A DNA stretch of 64,000 bases from Streptomyces clavuligerus (GCF_005519465.1 NZ_CP027858.1:1426001-1490000); one strand, 5' to 3'; positions 17,889 to 26,552 are shown, numbered from the stretch's first letter. Notes: generated from the sequence alone by a model not told the origin. Translations and numbers: made by a program.

Positions 17889-18920
17889 ATGTCCGACCTG
17901 CAGACTTTCATCGAGGGCCTGCCGAAGGCCGAGCTCCATGTGCACCACGTCGGCTCGGCCTCCCCCCGCATCGTCTCCGAGCTGGCCGCCCGTCACCCCG
18001 GCTCCCAGGTCCCCACCGACCCCGAGGCCCTGGCGGACTACTTCACCTTCACCGACTTCGCCCACTTCATCAAGGTCTTCCTCTCGGTGATGGACCTGAT
18101 CCGCACCCCGGAGGACGTCCGGCTGCTCACCTTCGAGGTGGCGCGGGACATGGCCCGGCAGAACATCCGTTACGCGGAGCTGACCGTCACCCCCTTCAGC
18201 TCCACCCGGCGCGGGATCGACGAGCGGGCCTTCATGGACGCGATCGAGGACGCCCGCAAGGCGGCCGAGGCCGAGTTGGGCGTCGTGCTGCGCTGGTGCT
18301 TCGACATCCCCGGCGAGGCGGGGCTGGAGTCGGCCGAGGAGACCACCCGGCTCGCGCTGGACCTGCGCCCCGAGGGCCTGGTCTCCTTCGGGCTCGGCGG
18401 CCCGGAGATCGGGGTGCCCCGGCCGCAGTTCAAGCCGTACTTCGACCGGGCCATCGCGGCCGGTCTGCACTCGGTGCCGCACGCCGGTGAGACCACCGGG
18501 CCGCAGACCATCTGGGACGCGCTCACCGAGCTGCGGGCCGAGCGCATCGGGCACGGCACCAGCGCCACCCAGGACCCGGCGCTCCTGGCCCACCTCGCCG
18601 AGCGGCGCATCCCGCTGGAGGTCTGCCCCACCTCGAACATCGCCACCCGCGCCGTCACCGACCTCGACCGGCACCCGATCAAGGAGATGGTGGCCGCCGG
18701 GGTGCTCGTGACGATCAACAGCGACGACCCGCCGATGTTCGGCACCGACCTCAACACCGAGTACGGGGTGGCCGCGCGCCTGCTCGACCTCGACGAGCGG
18801 GGCATCGCCGACCTCGCGAAGAACGCGGTGGACGTCTCCTTCCTGGACCCGGCGGGCAAGGCCCGGATCAACGCCGAGATCGACGCGTACACCGCGCGGT
18901 GGCAGGCGGGCACCCGCTGA
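17889..18920 (+). CDS. Adenosine deaminase-family amidohydrolase (adenosine or aminodeoxyfutalosine deaminase)
   Basis: 343 residues. Zinc ligands and catalytic residues are visible: HVH in ELHVHHVGS near 19, HAGE, RIGHGTSA, and SDDPPMFG. The usual LHVHLDGS reads LHVHHVGS. Classical adenosine deaminases have LDG there, so the substrate may differ. From memory, a Streptomyces homologue in this neighbourhood deaminates 6-aminodeoxyfutalosine in the futalosine menaquinone pathway. GGAGGA at 17879-17884 sets the ATG at 17889, and a -10-like TACGAT lies at 17832-17837. The family is certain, the substrate inferred. Confidence 0.9.
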   Translation: MSDLQTFIEGLPKAELHVHHVGSASPRIVSELAARHPGSQVPTDPEALADYFTFTDFAHFIKVFLSVMDLIRTPEDVRLLTFEVARDMARQNIRYAELTVTPFSSTRRGIDERAFMDAIEDARKAAEAELGVVLRWCFDIPGEAGLESAEETTRLALDLRPEGLVSFGLGGPEIGVPRPQFKPYFDRAIAAGLHSVPHAGETTGPQTIWDALTELRAERIGHGTSATQDPALLAHLAERRIPLEVCPTSNIATRAVTDLDRHPIKEMVAAGVLVTINSDDPPMFGTDLNTEYGVAARLLDLDERGIADLAKNAVDVSFLDPAGKARINAEIDAYTARWQAGTR

Positions 18921-18923
18921 GAG

Positions 18924-18970
18924 GCCGGGGCGGCCCGGCGCACCGCCCGGTGTGAGCGGCCCGCCCCGGC
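18924..18970 (+). terminator. Terminator after the deaminase gene
   Basis: Arms GCCGGGGCGG (18924-18933) and CCGCCCCGGC (18961-18970) pair perfectly over 10 bp. An inner small hairpin CACC/GGTG lies at 18941-18952. It begins 4 nt after the stop codon. Confidence 0.65.
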
Positions 18971-19034
18971 ACCCGCACGCCCCCGTGTCCCCCGCGGCTC
19001 CCCGTCCTCCGGTGCCACGGGGGACAATGGCCCC

Positions 19035-19796
19035 ATGCGTACCGTCACGGCCGTGGGCCACCGGGGAGATCCGTATCGCGTCCGGGAGAACACGCTCCCC
19101 TCACTGCGCTCGGCCGTCGGCCACGGCGCGGACGCGGTCGAGATCGATGTCCGGCTCACCCGCGACGGGGTGCCGGTCCTGCTCCACGACGCCGGTCTGA
19201 AACGGCTCTGGGGCCATGGCCGGCGGCTGGACCGGCTGACGGCCGCCGAGGTGACGGAGGTGACCGGGGGCGGGGTGCCGACCCTCGCCGAGGCGCTGGC
19301 CGTCCTGGCGGCGCTGGGCGGCCACCGGGTGATGATCGACCTCCCGGGCGCGGACGAGCGGACGGTGCGGACCGTGGTCGGGGCCGTCGGGGAGGCCGGG
19401 GCGCGGGAGCGCGCGTACTACTGCGCCGGGCCCCGGACCATGCTCGCGGTGCGCGCGGCCGACCCGTCCGCCGAGACCGCCCTGACCTGGACCTCGCTCG
19501 CGCCGCCGCGTCCGGTGCTGCTGGACGCGCTCCGTCCGCGCACGCTGAACTACCGCTTCGGCCTGGTCAGCGGGGAGCTGACGGAGCGGGTGCACGCGGC
19601 GGGCATGCTCGTCTCCGCCTGGACGGCCGACACCCGGCGCTCCATGCGCGCCCTGGTCGCCGCGGGCGTCGACTCGATCACCACCAACCGGGTCGGCACC
19701 CTCCGTTCCGTGCTCGACGCGACACCCGGCGCCGGACGGCCGCTGCCGGGCTCCCCCGCGGCGGTCCCCGGCTCCCCCGGCGCCCCGGCATCGTGA
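19035..19796 (+). CDS. Glycerophosphodiester phosphodiesterase
   Basis: 253 residues, cytoplasmic (no signal peptide). GDPD hallmarks are GHRGD at 8-12, ENTLPS at 18-23, and EIDVRLTRDGVPVLLHD at about 36-52, which contain the metal ligands and catalytic His. Such enzymes split glycerophosphodiesters into glycerol 3-phosphate and an alcohol. The C-terminal end (ITTNRVGTL) is typical, followed by a short Pro/Gly-rich tail. It lies 114 bp after the deaminase gene. Confidence 0.9.
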   Translation: MRTVTAVGHRGDPYRVRENTLPSLRSAVGHGADAVEIDVRLTRDGVPVLLHDAGLKRLWGHGRRLDRLTAAEVTEVTGGGVPTLAEALAVLAALGGHRVMIDLPGADERTVRTVVGAVGEAGARERAYYCAGPRTMLAVRAADPSAETALTWTSLAPPRPVLLDALRPRTLNYRFGLVSGELTERVHAAGMLVSAWTADTRRSMRALVAAGVDSITTNRVGTLRSVLDATPGAGRPLPGSPAAVPGSPGAPAS

Positions 19797-19904
19797 TCGC
19801 GGTGACCGCCGTGACCGGCACCCGGCTGCCGTGACCGCCGCGTCTGCCGTGGCCGCTGCGGCATGATGGGCCACCGGGCCCCGCACCACGGCCGAGGAGC
19901 GCAG

Positions 19905-20690
19905 ATGAACGACAGAATCCGTACCGACGTCGCCCACAACGCCAGGGTCTGGAACCACTGGCTGCACGGCAAGGACAACTACCCCGTCGACCGCCGGGTC
20001 GGTGACCACATCACCGGGCTGTACCCGAGCATCGGCGAGGTCGCCCGCGCCGACCGGGCCTTCCTGGGGCGGGTGGTGACCCTGCTCGCCGCCGAGCGGG
20101 GCATCCGGCAGTTCCTCGACATCGGTACCGGCCTGCCCACGGCCGAGAACACCCATGAGGTGGCCCAGCGCCTGGCGCCGGACTCCCGGGTCGTCTACGT
20201 CGACAACGACCCGATCGTGCTGGCGCACGCGCGCGCCCTGCTCACCAGCTCGCCCGAGGGGCGGACCGAGTATCTGGACGCGGACGCCCACGACCCGCGG
20301 GGCATTCTGCGCGCGGTGCGGCCGACGCTCGACCTCGGCCGTCCGGTCGCGGTGATCATGCTCGGCATCCTCAACTTCGTGCTGGACACCGACGAGGCCC
20401 GTTCGATCGTCCGGACCCTGATGGACGCGGTCCCCCCGGGCAGCGCCCTCGTCGTCACCCACCCCACCCTGGAGCTGGGCGGCGAGGGCAACAAGGAGGC
20501 CATGGCCTTCTGGAACGAGAACGCCACCCCGCCGATCAGGGCCCGTACCGGCGCCGAGATCACCTCGTTCCTGGACGGTCTGGAGATCCTGGAGCCGGGC
20601 GTCGTCTCCTGCGCGCGCTGGCGCCCGGACCCCGCCGACGGCGAACCGGCCCCGGTGGCGCAGTACGGCGCGGTGGGCGTCAAACCCTAG
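19905..20690 (+). CDS. SAM-dependent methyltransferase, DUF574/Methyltransf_19 family
   Basis: 261 residues. The family opening (RVWNHWLHGKDNYPVDR) and the SAM-binding motif FLDIGTGLPTAENTHEVAQ, with acidic motif VYVDNDPI, are clear. This is a large actinomycete-specific family whose substrates are mostly unknown. GAGGAG at 19894-19899 sets the ATG at 19905. It ends convergently with the aldehyde dehydrogenase gene at 20815, with a strong hairpin between them. Confidence 0.9.
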   Translation: MNDRIRTDVAHNARVWNHWLHGKDNYPVDRRVGDHITGLYPSIGEVARADRAFLGRVVTLLAAERGIRQFLDIGTGLPTAENTHEVAQRLAPDSRVVYVDNDPIVLAHARALLTSSPEGRTEYLDADAHDPRGILRAVRPTLDLGRPVAVIMLGILNFVLDTDEARSIVRTLMDAVPPGSALVVTHPTLELGGEGNKEAMAFWNENATPPIRARTGAEITSFLDGLEILEPGVVSCARWRPDPADGEPAPVAQYGAVGVKP

Positions 20691-20754
20691 GCCGTTCCCG
20701 TCCGTACGCGTCGAGGGACGCGGAAGCGCGTCGGTCGAGGGGCGCGGAAAGCGC

Positions 20755-20792
20755 GTCGAGGGGCGCGGGGAACCGTCCCCGCGCCCCTCGAC
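20755..20792. terminator. Strong bidirectional terminator hairpin
   Basis: A perfect 17-bp stem (20755-20771 with 20776-20792) and a 4-nt ACCG loop lie between two convergent genes, 63 bp after one stop and 23 bp after the other. Upstream, three direct variants of CGTCGAGGGGCGCGG (about 20708-20770) suggest the 5' arm was locally duplicated. Confidence 0.85.
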
Positions 20793-20814
20793 CGTCCGCC
20801 GGGGGTGTCCCCGA

Positions 20815-22254
20815 TCAGCCGTCGAGCGCGGTCATGACGTGCTTGATCCGGGTGTAGTCGTCGAAGCCGTAGGCCGACAGGTCCTTGCCGTAGCCGGACT
20901 TCTTGAAGCCGCCGTGCGGCATCTCGGCCACCAGCGGGATGTGGGTGTTGATCCAGACGCAGCCGAAGTCCAGCGCCTTGGACATCCGCATCGCGCGCGC
21001 GTGGTCCTTGGTCCAGACCGAGGAGGCCAGCGCGTACTCGACGTCGTTCGCCCACTCGACCGCCTGGGCCTCGTCCGCGAAGGACTGGACGGTGATGACC
21101 GGGCCGAAGACCTCCTGCTGGACGATCTCGTCGTCCTGCTTGAGGCCGGAGACCACGGTCGGGGCGTAGAAGTACCCCTTGTCGCCGACGCGGTGGCCAC
21201 CGGCCTCCACCTTGGCGTGCGCCGGGAGGCGGTCGATGAAGCCGGAGACCTGGGCGAGCTGGTTGGCGTTGTTGAGCGGGCCGTACAGCACGTCCGCGTC
21301 GTCCGGGGCGCCGGTCCTGGTCTCGGCGGCGGCCTGGGCCAGGGCCGTCACGAACTGGTCGTGGATGGACTCGTGCACCAGCACCCGGGTGGCGGCCGTG
21401 CAGTCCTGACCGGCGTTGAAGTAGCCCGCGACGGAGATGCCCTCGACGGCCTTGGCGATGTCGGTGTCCTCGAAGACCACGACCGGCGCCTTGCCGCCCA
21501 GCTCCAGGTGGACCCGCTTGACGTCCTTGGACGCGGAGGCCGCGACCTGGATGCCCGCGCGCACGGAGCCGGTGATGGAGGCCATCGCCGGGGTCCGGTG
21601 CTCGACCATCGCCCGGCCGGTCTCGCGGTCGCCGCACAGCACGTTGAAGACGCCCTTGGGCACGATCGAACCGATGATCTCGGCGATCAGCACGGTGGAG
21701 GCGGGGGTGGTGTCCGAGGGCTTCAGCACGACCGTGTTGCCCGCGGCGAGCGCCGGGGCGAACTTCCACACGGCCATCATCATCGGGTAGTTCCACGGCG
21801 CGACCTGGGCGCAGACGCCCACCGGCTCACGCCGGACGATGGAGGTGTGGCCCTCCATGTACTCACCGGCGGAGCGGCCCTCCAGCATCCGCGCGGCGCC
21901 CGCGAAGAAGCGGATCTGGTCCACCATCGGCGGGATTTCCTCGGTACGGACCAGCTCCAGCGGCTTGCCGGTGTTCTCCGACTCGCACGCGATCAGGTCC
22001 TCGGCGCGCTCCTCGAACGCGTCGGCGATCTTCAGCAGCACGCGCTGGCGCTCGGCCGGAGTGGCGTCGCGCCAGGCGGGGAAGGCGGCCGCAGCGGCGT
22101 CCATCGCGGCGTCGACGTCGGCCTGACCGGAGAGCGGGGAAACCGCGTAGACCTCGCCGGTAGCCGGGTTGATGACGTCGATCGTCCGTCCGTCGGCGGC
22201 GTCCCGGAACTCCCCGTTGATGTAGTTGCGCAGACGACGCAGCTCGGTGGTCAC
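20815..22254 (-). CDS. Aminoaldehyde dehydrogenase (gamma-aminobutyraldehyde/betaine aldehyde type)
   Basis: 479 residues, NAD-dependent. APWNYPM, the base Glu in LELGGKAP, the catalytic Cys in NAGQDCTAATR and EVFGPV are present, and the C-terminal MPHGGFKKSGYGKDLSAYGF is the aminoaldehyde type. The GTG at 22254 is chosen because AGGAGG (22269-22264) is 9 nt upstream; a GTG at 22263 abuts the site. It is divergent from the Lrp regulator and aminotransferase, which together would turn diamines into amino acids. In the SITGSVRAG cofactor loop the usual FTGS reads ITGS. Confidence 0.93.
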   Translation of the reverse strand: MTTELRRLRNYINGEFRDAADGRTIDVINPATGEVYAVSPLSGQADVDAAMDAAAAAFPAWRDATPAERQRVLLKIADAFEERAEDLIACESENTGKPLELVRTEEIPPMVDQIRFFAGAARMLEGRSAGEYMEGHTSIVRREPVGVCAQVAPWNYPMMMAVWKFAPALAAGNTVVLKPSDTTPASTVLIAEIIGSIVPKGVFNVLCGDRETGRAMVEHRTPAMASITGSVRAGIQVAASASKDVKRVHLELGGKAPVVVFEDTDIAKAVEGISVAGYFNAGQDCTAATRVLVHESIHDQFVTALAQAAAETRTGAPDDADVLYGPLNNANQLAQVSGFIDRLPAHAKVEAGGHRVGDKGYFYAPTVVSGLKQDDEIVQQEVFGPVITVQSFADEAQAVEWANDVEYALASSVWTKDHARAMRMSKALDFGCVWINTHIPLVAEMPHGGFKKSGYGKDLSAYGFDDYTRIKHVMTALDG

Positions 22255-22312
22255 TGTGGCCACCCTCCTGTCTGAAACTCCGATGGGTCCAATGGGTGAG
22301 ACACCCTCCCCC

Positions 22313-22342
22313 ACCCTAGTGCCAGGAGCGACGCTTTCGACA
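22313..22342 (-). promoter_or_regulatory. Candidate promoter of the aldehyde dehydrogenase gene
   Basis: On the minus strand TGTCGA (22342-22337) is 18 bp from TAGGGT (22318-22313), a plausible -35/-10 pair about 60 bp upstream of the GTG start. Confidence 0.5.
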
Positions 22343-22382
22343 GGGCCGACCCACCCCAACTTCGGATTCAGTTATTCAGAGC

Positions 22383-22407
22383 TTGATCAACAACGAATTT
22401 CATCGTT
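22383..22407. promoter_or_regulatory. AT-rich candidate Lrp operator in the divergent promoter region
   Basis: The palindrome TTGATCAA (22383-22390) is followed by AACGA-n6-TCGTT (22392-22407) in an AT-rich patch (about 22360-22411) that stands out from the GC-rich surroundings. It lies between the aldehyde dehydrogenase gene and the Lrp-type regulator, where such regulators normally bind. The binding protein is inferred from position only. Confidence 0.5.
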
Positions 22408-22448
22408 TGGGGCTTGCGGGACCGACGATCCGGGTGCATGGTGAGGGC

Positions 22449-22949
22449 GTGGCCAGTCGAAGCGCAGACTCCAGGAACGGGTCCGCCGGGAAAGCACAGT
22501 CCCCGGCGATCGACGCCGTGTCCCTCGCGATCATCGAGCAGCTCCAGGAGGACGGGCGCCGTCCCTACGCCGCCATCGGCAAGGCCGTGGGCCTGTCGGA
22601 GGCGGCCGTACGGCAGCGCGTCCAGAAACTGCTCGATCAGGGCGTGATGCAGATCGTCGCCGTCACCGACCCCCTCACCGTGGGCCTGCGGCGTCAGGCG
22701 ATGGTCGGCGTCCGGGTCGAGGGCGACCTCGACCCGGTGGCGGACGCGCTGACCGCCATGGCCGAATGCGAGTACGTGGTCATGACCGCGGGCTCCTTCG
22801 ACCTGATGGTGGAGATCGTCTGTGAGGACGACGACCACCTGCTCGAAGTGATCAACAAGCGGATTCGCGCGCTCCCCGGTGTGCGGTCCACCGAGAGCTT
22901 CGTCTATCTCAAGCTCAAGAAGCAGACCTATATGTGGGGAACCCGATAA
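22449..22949 (+). CDS. Lrp/AsnC-family transcriptional regulator
   Basis: 166 residues from the GTG at 22449; an upstream in-frame TTG at 22383 is less likely. An N-terminal winged helix (AIIEQLQEDGRRPYAAIGKAVGLSEAAVRQRVQKL) is followed by a RAM/AsnC ligand domain (about 75-160) containing VVMTAGSFDLMVEIVCED, the typical effector-binding GxxD. It lies 2 bp before the aminotransferase gene with overlapping alternative starts, so the two are translated together. It probably senses an amine or amino acid and controls this gene pair and the divergent aldehyde dehydrogenase. Confidence 0.93.
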   Translation: MASRSADSRNGSAGKAQSPAIDAVSLAIIEQLQEDGRRPYAAIGKAVGLSEAAVRQRVQKLLDQGVMQIVAVTDPLTVGLRRQAMVGVRVEGDLDPVADALTAMAECEYVVMTAGSFDLMVEIVCEDDDHLLEVINKRIRALPGVRSTESFVYLKLKKQTYMWGTR

Positions 22950-22951
22950 CC

Positions 22952-24313
22952 GTGAGCCAGGATCTCTCGAAAACCGCCTACGACCACCTGTGGATGCACT
23001 TCACCCGGATGTCGTCGTACGAGAACGCGCCCGTGCCCACCATCGTCCGCGGTGAGGGCACCTACATCTGGGACGACAAGGGCAAGCGCTACATCGACGG
23101 CCTCGCCGGCCTCTTCGTGGTGAACGCCGGTCACGGCCGGGTCGAGCTGGCCGAGACCGCCTTCAAGCAGGCCCAGGAGCTGGCCTTCTTCCCGGTGTGG
23201 TCCTACGCCCACCCCAAGGCCGTCGAGCTGGCCGAGCGGCTGGCCCACGAGGCCCCGGGCGACCTCAACAAGGTCTTCTTCACCACCGGCGGCGGCGAGG
23301 CGGTCGAGACCGCCTGGAAGCTGGCCAAGCAGTACTTCAAGCTCACCGGCAAGCCGACCAAGTACAAGGTCATATCCCGCGCGGTCGCCTACCACGGCAC
23401 CCCGCAGGGCGCCCTGTCCATCACCGGTCTGCCCGCGCTGAAGGCCCCCTTCGAGCCGCTGGTCCCGGGCGCCCACAAGGTCCCGAACACCAACATCTAC
23501 CGCGCGCCGCTGCACGGCGACGACCCGGAGGCGTTCGGCCGCTGGGCCGCCGACCAGATCGAGCAGCAGATCCTCTTCGAGGGCCCGGACACCGTCGCCG
23601 CGGTCTTCCTGGAGCCGGTGCAGAACGCCGGCGGCTGCTTCCCGCCGCCGCCCGGCTACTTCCAGCGGGTCCGCGAGATCTGCGACCAGTACGACGTACT
23701 GCTCGTCTCCGACGAGGTCATCTGCGCCTTCGGCCGGCTCGGCACCACCTTCGCCTGTGACAAGTTCGGCTACGTCCCCGACATGATCACCTGCGCCAAG
23801 GGCATGACCTCGGGCTACTCCCCGATCGGCGCCTGCGTCGTCTCCGACCGCATCGCCGAGCCGTTCTACAAGGGCGACAACACCTTCCTGCACGGCTACA
23901 CCTTCGGCGGCCACCCGGTCTCCGCGGCGGTCGGCCTCGCCAACCTCGACATCTTCGCCCGCGAGGGCCTCAACCAGCATGTCCTCGACAACGAGGCGGC
24001 CTTCAAGGCCACGCTGGAGAAGCTCTACGACCTACCGATCGTCGGCGACGTCCGGGGCAACGGCTACTTCTACGGCATCGAGCTGGTGAAGGACAAGGCG
24101 ACCAGGGAGTCGTTCGACGCGGAGGAGACCGAGCGGGTCCTCTACGGCTTCCTCTCGAAGGCCCTCTTCGAGAACGGTCTGTACTGCCGCGCCGACGACC
24201 GGGGCGACCCGGTCGTGCAGCTCGCGCCGCCGCTGATCGCCGACCAGTCGACGTTCGACGAGATCGAGCAGGTGCTGCGGACCGTGCTGACGGAGGCGTG
24301 GACCAAGCTCTGA
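22952..24313 (+). CDS. Class III aminotransferase (putrescine/beta-alanine:pyruvate type)
   Basis: 453 residues. The start is GTG 22952 with GGGGA upstream; GTG 22934, inside the regulator gene, is an alternative. Hallmarks are the omega-aminotransferase opening AYDHLWMHFTRM, TTGGGEAVETAWKLAKQY, the cofactor Asp in LVSDEVICAFGRLG, and the PLP Lys in CAKGMTSGYSPIG. Family members act on putrescine, cadaverine, GABA or beta-alanine with pyruvate. Placement beside an aminoaldehyde dehydrogenase favours diamine transamination. It is only distantly similar to GabT at 2916-4250, so the two probably do successive steps. Confidence 0.92.
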   Translation: MSQDLSKTAYDHLWMHFTRMSSYENAPVPTIVRGEGTYIWDDKGKRYIDGLAGLFVVNAGHGRVELAETAFKQAQELAFFPVWSYAHPKAVELAERLAHEAPGDLNKVFFTTGGGEAVETAWKLAKQYFKLTGKPTKYKVISRAVAYHGTPQGALSITGLPALKAPFEPLVPGAHKVPNTNIYRAPLHGDDPEAFGRWAADQIEQQILFEGPDTVAAVFLEPVQNAGGCFPPPPGYFQRVREICDQYDVLLVSDEVICAFGRLGTTFACDKFGYVPDMITCAKGMTSGYSPIGACVVSDRIAEPFYKGDNTFLHGYTFGGHPVSAAVGLANLDIFAREGLNQHVLDNEAAFKATLEKLYDLPIVGDVRGNGYFYGIELVKDKATRESFDAEETERVLYGFLSKALFENGLYCRADDRGDPVVQLAPPLIADQSTFDEIEQVLRTVLTEAWTKL

Positions 24314-24583
24314 CCCCTCGGGCCTGCCCGGTGGACCGTGCCGGGCGGCACGGCCCGCCGCACGGACCCGCCTGCCCCGTACCCCGGCCCGGGTACGCCC
24401 ATCCGAGTGGATGGCGCGTGCCCGGGCCGTGTGTTTCCCCGGACCCCGCGGCCGGATGCCTAGCGTGCCAGTGACCGGTGCGGCCGGACCGCGTCCCCCG
24501 CGTGCAGAGCGCAGACCGGACCGCGTTCCCCGCGCGGGAACAGGAGACAGCAGACCGGACAGCCCAGAACCGAGGTGTACGCC

Positions 24584-25312
24584 ATGGCCGCTCCGCCGGA
24601 CGACGACGCGCTCTGGGCCCGGTCCCTGCACTGTTCCCGCTCCGGCGCGCCCGTCCTCACCGATGTCTCCCTCGCGGTGCGCACCGGCGAGGTGGTGGCC
24701 GTCCTCGGCCCCCGGGGCAGCGGAAAGACCACCCTGCTCCAGTGTCTGAGCGGACAGCGCCTCGCCGACGGGGGCGAGGTCCACCTCCAGGGCACCCCCG
24801 TACATCTGCTCACCGCGTCCCGGCGGGAGCGGCTGCGGCGCGAACGGACCGGCTGGATCGGCCCCGAGCCCGCCCTCGTCCCCGAGCTGACCGTGTGGGA
24901 GAACGCCGCACTGCCGCTGATGCTGCGCGGCACCCCCGCCCACCGGGCCCGCGCCGGGGCCATGGAGTGGCTGGAACGGCTGGACATGGACGCGCTCGCC
25001 GGGCGCCGCCCCGCCTCCCTCAGCCGGTCCGAACAGCAGCGGACCGCGCTGGCGCGGGCGCTCGCGGGACCACCGGACGTGCTCTTCGCCGACGACCCGA
25101 CCGCCTGTCTGCACCGCGCGGAAGGGGCCCTGATGCTGCGGACCGTGCTCGCCGCCGTCCGCAGCCACGGCATCACCACCGTGCTCGCCACCTGCGACCC
25201 CGGGGTAGCCGCCCGTGCGAACCGCACCGTCGCCCTCGTCGACGGCCGCCGCACCGACGCCCCGGCCGCGGCCGAAGCGGAAGGTCTGGCAGCGTGCTCG
25301 CTCTCCGTCTGA
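24584..25312 (+). CDS. ABC transporter ATP-binding protein with degenerate motifs
   Basis: 242 residues. Walker A GPRGSGKT (42-49) is intact. The signature LSGGQ reads LSRSEQQR, and the Walker B VLFADDPTA has Asp where the catalytic Glu is expected. The switch His position reads LATCD. These changes predict slow or no hydrolysis. The ATG at 24584 is preferred, with GAGG upstream; a GTG at 24575 overlaps that site. It overlaps the permease gene by 19 bp, so both form one unit. MacB/LolD-like by overall text; the cargo is unknown. Confidence 0.85.
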   Translation: MAAPPDDDALWARSLHCSRSGAPVLTDVSLAVRTGEVVAVLGPRGSGKTTLLQCLSGQRLADGGEVHLQGTPVHLLTASRRERLRRERTGWIGPEPALVPELTVWENAALPLMLRGTPAHRARAGAMEWLERLDMDALAGRRPASLSRSEQQRTALARALAGPPDVLFADDPTACLHRAEGALMLRTVLAAVRSHGITTVLATCDPGVAARANRTVALVDGRRTDAPAAAEAEGLAACSLSV

Positions 25313-26448
25313 CCCTGGGCGCGGGGCCGCTGCCGCTGCTGCGCCGACTGCTGGTGACCGCCGCGTCGGCGGGGGTCGGCGTCCTGCTGCTGTCCTCGCT
25401 CGGATTCGCGCTGGCCCACCCCGGCGACCCGGCCGCTGCCCTCCGGCTGGCCTGGTGCGCCGCCCCGCTCGCCGCCGCCGCGTACTTCGCGGTCACGGTG
25501 GCGCGCACCGACCCCGGCACCCGCCCGCGCGGCGGCTTCGACGCGTTCGGACTCGGCCCCGCCCGGCTCACCCTGCTGGCCGTCGTCTCCACGGCGCTGA
25601 CCGGTGCCCTCGGCAGCGTGGTCGCCCTGCTGCTCTTCGTCCGGCTGCGCGGGAATCCGGGTGCGCTCCCCGCGGCCGGGGTCGCCACCGGGGCCGCCGC
25701 CGCGCTCCCCGCGGGTGCGGTGCTGGTACTGCTGGCCCTCGCGCCGCTGGTCACCGCGGTGGCGACGGGCCTCGCCCTGCGCCCCCGCCGCACCGGTCCC
25801 CATCCAGGGCCCGCCGCCGCGCCACCGGGCGGGCTGCCCTGGGGCTGCGCCCTGGTGACGGCGGGCCTGGCCGTCGGCGCCTTCTCGGCGTCGGCCGGGG
25901 AGGGGGCCGCGGTCCGGCAGGCGGGCACGGGCACCGGCACGGCCGTGGTCGCGGTCGCCCCGGACCGGGCGTGGGTGCTGGTCGGCTGGACGCTCACCGC
26001 CCTCGGGCTGGCCTGTGCCGGTCCCTCCCTCACCCGGTTCTGCGGACGGCTGCTCCAGGCGGTGCGCCCCGGGGCGGTCCGGCTGCTCGCGGGCCGGGTC
26101 CTGATGGCGGAGTCCCACCGGATCGGACGGCCCCTCGGGGTGCTCAGCGCCGTCGCCGCCGCGACGGTCACCGCCTGGGCGCTGAACGGGACGGGGCCGC
26201 GGCTGTTCGGACCGCTGACCGGGCTGGGCGCGGGGCTGGTGCTCGCCTGCACCACCGCCGCGCTGGTGATCTCGGCCGTCGAGGCCCGCCAGGACCGGGC
26301 CGAGCTGATCGGGCAGTTGCGCGGCCTGGGCGCGCCCGCCGCGCCGCTGCGGCTCGCGGCCCTGCTGCGGGTCGGGGCCCTGCTGCTGGTCTTCGTCCCG
26401 GTGGTCGGGGCGGTGGGAATGCTCGCGACCCTGCCGGCCGGGCGCTGA
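25294..26448 (+). CDS. ABC transporter permease, FtsX/MacB-like
   Basis: 384 residues, about eight to ten membrane segments and no large soluble domain. The GTG at 25294 follows GGAAGG (25279-25284) and lies within the ATPase gene. Text near the C-terminus (ALVISAVEARQDRAELIGQLRGLGAPAAPLR) matches the cytoplasmic coupling region of FtsX-type permeases. It would pair with the preceding ATPase as an exporter or signalling complex of unknown substrate. Confidence 0.8.
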   Translation: MLALRLTLGAGPLPLLRRLLVTAASAGVGVLLLSSLGFALAHPGDPAAALRLAWCAAPLAAAAYFAVTVARTDPGTRPRGGFDAFGLGPARLTLLAVVSTALTGALGSVVALLLFVRLRGNPGALPAAGVATGAAAALPAGAVLVLLALAPLVTAVATGLALRPRRTGPHPGPAAAPPGGLPWGCALVTAGLAVGAFSASAGEGAAVRQAGTGTGTAVVAVAPDRAWVLVGWTLTALGLACAGPSLTRFCGRLLQAVRPGAVRLLAGRVLMAESHRIGRPLGVLSAVAAATVTAWALNGTGPRLFGPLTGLGAGLVLACTTAALVISAVEARQDRAELIGQLRGLGAPAAPLRLAALLRVGALLLVFVPVVGAVGMLATLPAGR

Positions 26449-26552
26449 CCCGTTCCGTCCCGCCCGCCGCCTCCCTTACCTCGGGGGTCATCGACCGTGC
26501 GACCGCCCCTGCTCCATGATCGTCCCAACGGACGTCACCCGAGGAGGGCCGG

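Noticed and set aside
22383..22448. TTG start extending the Lrp regulator by 22 residues
   Set aside because: It would place coding sequence over the operator-like palindrome, and the added residues are not Lrp-like. GTG 22449 is preferred.
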